Source of the DNA: Legionellaceae bacterium
GTDB taxonomy: Bacteria; Pseudomonadota; Gammaproteobacteria; Legionellales; Legionellaceae
Length of the DNA: 15,910 nt
Assembly (NCBI GenBank): GCA_027449525.1
Contig: DAIDLK010000007.1
Span: forward strand, 1 to 15,910
Direction of reading: 5' to 3'
In this document: positions 14,157 through 15,910 of the stretch, piece after piece
Position numbering within the stretch: position 1 is the stretch's first letter
Layout of the letters: every line of letters begins with the position of its first letter
The notes under the pieces: generated by a model
Seen by the model: the letters and a program-made list of their open reading frames with translations, nothing else
The model's database searches: none
What the model was told of the DNA's origin: nothing
Program-made: the position numbers and the translations under genes

Positions 14157-14384
14157 ATGAAGGCGTCAATCCATCCTGCGTATGCAGTGCTGAAAGTAAC
14201 GTGTAGCTGTGGTAACGTATTTGAAACGCGTTCAACTTTAGCTAGCGATTTAAGCATCGAAGTTTGTTCTGAGTGCCATCCTTTTTACACGAATCAACAG
14301 AAGCTGGTTGATACCGGTGGACGAGTGCAGAAATTCCGTGATCGTTACAAATCACGTATTTCAACTTCTGCCAGTTCTGTGTAA
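14157..14384 (+). CDS. rpmE: 50S ribosomal protein L31 (zinc-binding, C+ type)
   Basis: The 75-residue product is the small L31 protein of the large ribosomal subunit, which helps bridge the two subunits. Cys16, Cys18, Cys37 and Cys40 (CSC and CSEC) form the zinc site at exactly the positions of E. coli L31. HPFYTNQQK (41-49), DTGGRVQKF (52-60) and RYKSR (63-67) are family signatures. The start is ATG 14157, preceded by the loose ribosome site AGAGAGAG; an upstream in-frame ATG at 14055 would add 34 unrelated residues and precede the promoter. The gene is alone, with its own promoter and terminator. C+ paralogues are often repressed under zinc starvation in favour of a C- copy; no Zur box or second L31 was found here. 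Confidence 0.95.
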   Translation: MKASIHPAYAVLKVTCSCGNVFETRSTLASDLSIEVCSECHPFYTNQQKLVDTGGRVQKFRDRYKSRISTSASSV

Positions 14385-14414
14385 TTTTATTCATCAGTTT
14401 TGAATAGGTTCATG

Positions 14415-14443
14415 AGGCGCGTCAATAAGCGCCTTAATTTTTT
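14415..14443 (+). terminator. Intrinsic terminator of rpmE
   Basis: AGGCGC (14415-14420) pairs with GCGCCT (14429-14434) across an eight-base loop, and TTAA plus six Ts follow. The stem extends by two further pairs (TG/TA with one wobble). It lies 31 bases after the rpmE stop and is the only clear intrinsic terminator in the window. Confidence 0.85.
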
Positions 14444-14492
14444 AAGGCAAACGATAGATTGTTGATTATTTAATCCATCTGAAAGGAAGACC

Positions 14493-15728
14493 ATGTCAAA
14501 GCATGACGATACCCTGCAGCAACGTGCACTGGACTATCACGCATCGCACCCTCCAGGTAAACTCTCCATTCAAATCACGAAACCCACCAACTCACAAGCG
14601 GACTTATCATTAGCTTACAGCCCAGGTGTTGCAGAACCGGTGCTGGCTATTGCACGCAATCCTGACGATGTGTACCGTTACACGGCTAAAAGTAATTTAA
14701 TTGCTGTTATGACGAACGGTACCGCGGTGCTTGGTTTAGGTGATGTCGGACCGCTAGCCAGCAAGCCCGTTATGGAGGGTAAAGCGGTGTTGTTTAAACG
14801 CTTTGCAGGGATTGACGTGTTTGATATCGAAATTGACGCACATGACCCGCAATTGTTTATTGCTACGGCCAAAGCGTTAGCCCCTACGTTTGGTGGTATC
14901 AATCTTGAAGACATTAAGGCACCTGAATGTTTTGAAATTGAGCAATCGCTCATTGAGCAACTAAAAATTCCCGTGTTTCATGATGACCAACACGGTACCG
15001 CTATCGTCGTAGCGGCCGGTTTGCTGAATGCTTTGGAATTACAGCAAAAGAAATTATCTGAAGCAAAAATTGTGTGCATTGGTGCAGGTGCTGCAGGTAT
15101 CGCATCGATGCGACTTCTCGTCGCCTTGGGTGCCGAAAAAAATAATATGTTGTTGCTGGATAGTCTCGGGGTGATTCATACAGGACGAGAAGACCTCAAT
15201 GCTTACAAATTCGCGTTTGCCGCGACAACCGACGCACGTTCTTTAGCCGATGCCCTAGTGGATGCCGACGTATTTATCGGCGTTGCTAAGCAAGATTTGT
15301 TGACGCCTGAACTCCTTAAACGTATGGCGCCACGACCGATCGTGTTTGCATTGTCAAACCCCAATCCAGAAATTAATCCAGAATTGGCGCGTGCTACATG
15401 CCCTGATTCAATTATTGCAACTGGTCGCAGTGATTATCCTAATCAAGTTAATAATGTTTTATGCTTTCCTTATTTGTTCCGTGGAGCATTGGATGTGCGA
15501 GCGTCCTGTATTAATCAAGCGATGCAGGTGGCTGCTGTTGAAGCTATTCGACAATTAGTGCACGAACCTGTACCTGAGGTGGTGAAAGAAAATTACACAG
15601 GTTTACACCGTTGGGATTTTGGTCCAGACTACATTTTACCTAAGCCAATCGACCCTCGTTTACGTGAACGAGTGCCTCTGGCTGTCATGACTGCCGCAAA
15701 AATAAGCGGTGTCGCGCGGATAGATTAA
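14493..15728 (+). CDS. NADP-type malic enzyme, short form without phosphotransacetylase domain
   Basis: This 411-residue enzyme oxidatively decarboxylates malate to pyruvate and CO2, giving reduced cofactor. Tyr42 in AYSPGVAEPV (41-50) and Lys97 in MEGKAVLFK (94-102) are the likely catalytic pair; Glu139-Asp140 (NLED) and Asp164-Asp165 (FHDDQHGTA) fit metal binding; GAGAAG (197-202) is the dinucleotide site; SNPNPE (288-293) and NQVNN (317-321) are conserved downstream. These motifs match the MaeB branch. E. coli MaeB has about 759 residues because of a C-terminal phosphotransacetylase-like domain; this protein ends at its usual malic-domain border, as many short homologues do, so it is not a truncation. 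Cofactor preference (NADP) is inferred from the branch. AAGGAAG precedes the ATG. The next MFS gene follows after 10 bases, probably in one operon. Confidence 0.92.
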   Translation: MSKHDDTLQQRALDYHASHPPGKLSIQITKPTNSQADLSLAYSPGVAEPVLAIARNPDDVYRYTAKSNLIAVMTNGTAVLGLGDVGPLASKPVMEGKAVLFKRFAGIDVFDIEIDAHDPQLFIATAKALAPTFGGINLEDIKAPECFEIEQSLIEQLKIPVFHDDQHGTAIVVAAGLLNALELQQKKLSEAKIVCIGAGAAGIASMRLLVALGAEKNNMLLLDSLGVIHTGREDLNAYKFAFAATTDARSLADALVDADVFIGVAKQDLLTPELLKRMAPRPIVFALSNPNPEINPELARATCPDSIIATGRSDYPNQVNNVLCFPYLFRGALDVRASCINQAMQVAAVEAIRQLVHEPVPEVVKENYTGLHRWDFGPDYILPKPIDPRLRERVPLAVMTAAKISGVARID

Positions 15729-15738
15729 GGAGTTTTAC

Positions 15739-15910
15739 ATGTTAGCACATAAGAAAACCGAATTGGTTAGTTGGTTGATTTGTGGGTTGGGCGCCTTGTA
15801 TTATGCTTACGAATACTTGTTGCGGATTACTCCTAGCGTCATGGAACACGCACTGCGCTCGCATTTTGACTTGTCCGCAACCGGCTTTGGTGCACTATCA
15901 GCTTGTTACT
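15739..15910 (+). CDS. MFS transporter, N-terminal fragment (cut by window end)
   Basis: Only the first 57 residues are present; the frame runs open off the right edge. They show a short charged N-terminus, a first membrane segment (about 11-27), then YEYLLRITPSVM (25-36) and a FDLSATGFGALSACY stretch (43-57), a pattern I know from MFS carriers of Legionella and Coxiella in which helix 1 is followed by a loop and helix 2. AAGGAG lies 6 bases before the ATG. The 10-base gap after the malic enzyme suggests co-transcription, so a dicarboxylate or related substrate is conceivable, but nothing in the fragment shows it. Confidence 0.8.
   Translation, partial: MLAHKKTELVSWLICGLGALYYAYEYLLRITPSVMEHALRSHFDLSATGFGALSACY

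Noticed and set aside
14493..15728. Malic enzyme as a truncated MaeB
   Set aside because: It ends at the normal border of the malic domain, the next gene has its own ribosome site and no phosphotransacetylase remnant follows, so it is a native short form.

Overview
The window looks like chromosomal DNA from a gammaproteobacterium of about mid-40s % GC, probably of the Legionella/Coxiella/Aquicella type (Legionellales). The evidence is a Legionella-type outer-membrane barrel family, MFS carriers of the kind abundant in that order, C+ type ribosomal protein L31, long-form QueF, RdgC, and a class I PHA synthase with a phasin and PhaB. The order is inferred from protein resemblance recalled without a database search. 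Most of the window is ordinary, tightly packed chromosome.

Region 1 (1-2616) is cell-surface. It holds the C-terminal part of an outer-membrane beta-barrel protein that appears interrupted at its 5' end, then a secreted modular protein (signal peptide, Cys-containing N-terminal module, three Ig-like repeats, an IPT/TIG module and a jelly-roll-like C-terminus). Region 2 (2600-3865, minus) is an MFS carrier. Region 3 (3982-6966) is a polyhydroxybutyrate (PHB) cluster: phaB on the minus strand, diverging from a phasin and phaC on the plus strand. A near-consensus sigma-70 promoter precedes the phasin, with a TGC-N3-GCA palindrome at its start site. A tRNA-Ser(UGA) follows on the minus strand (6988-7075).

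Region 4 (7193-11971) is housekeeping and DNA maintenance. bamD runs tail-to-tail into queF; rdgC and queF form an overlapping minus-strand pair. Diverging from rdgC is an overlapping plus-strand trio of a WrbA-like flavoprotein and two different exonuclease III paralogues. Region 5 (11960-14022, minus) is asnS followed at 26 bases by an unassigned 210-residue protein. That protein carries the Thr/Cys/His spacing of CheD-type glutamine deamidases, yet no chemotaxis gene is in the window; this is the most interesting item. Region 6 (14157-15910) is rpmE with its own promoter and terminator, a short malic enzyme without the phosphotransacetylase domain, and the start of a second MFS carrier cut by the window edge.

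Working together: PhaB reduces acetoacetyl-CoA with NADPH, PhaC polymerises the product and the phasin coats the granule. The beta-ketothiolase (phaA) and a recognisable phaR regulator are not here. The malic enzyme could supply NADPH and pyruvate, but it lies about 7.5 kb from phaC and any link is speculative. WrbA, the two AP endonucleases and RdgC suggest a DNA-damage/oxidative-stress neighbourhood. Three convergent gene pairs overlap at their 3' ends. No CRISPR array, insertion sequence, rRNA or origin was seen.
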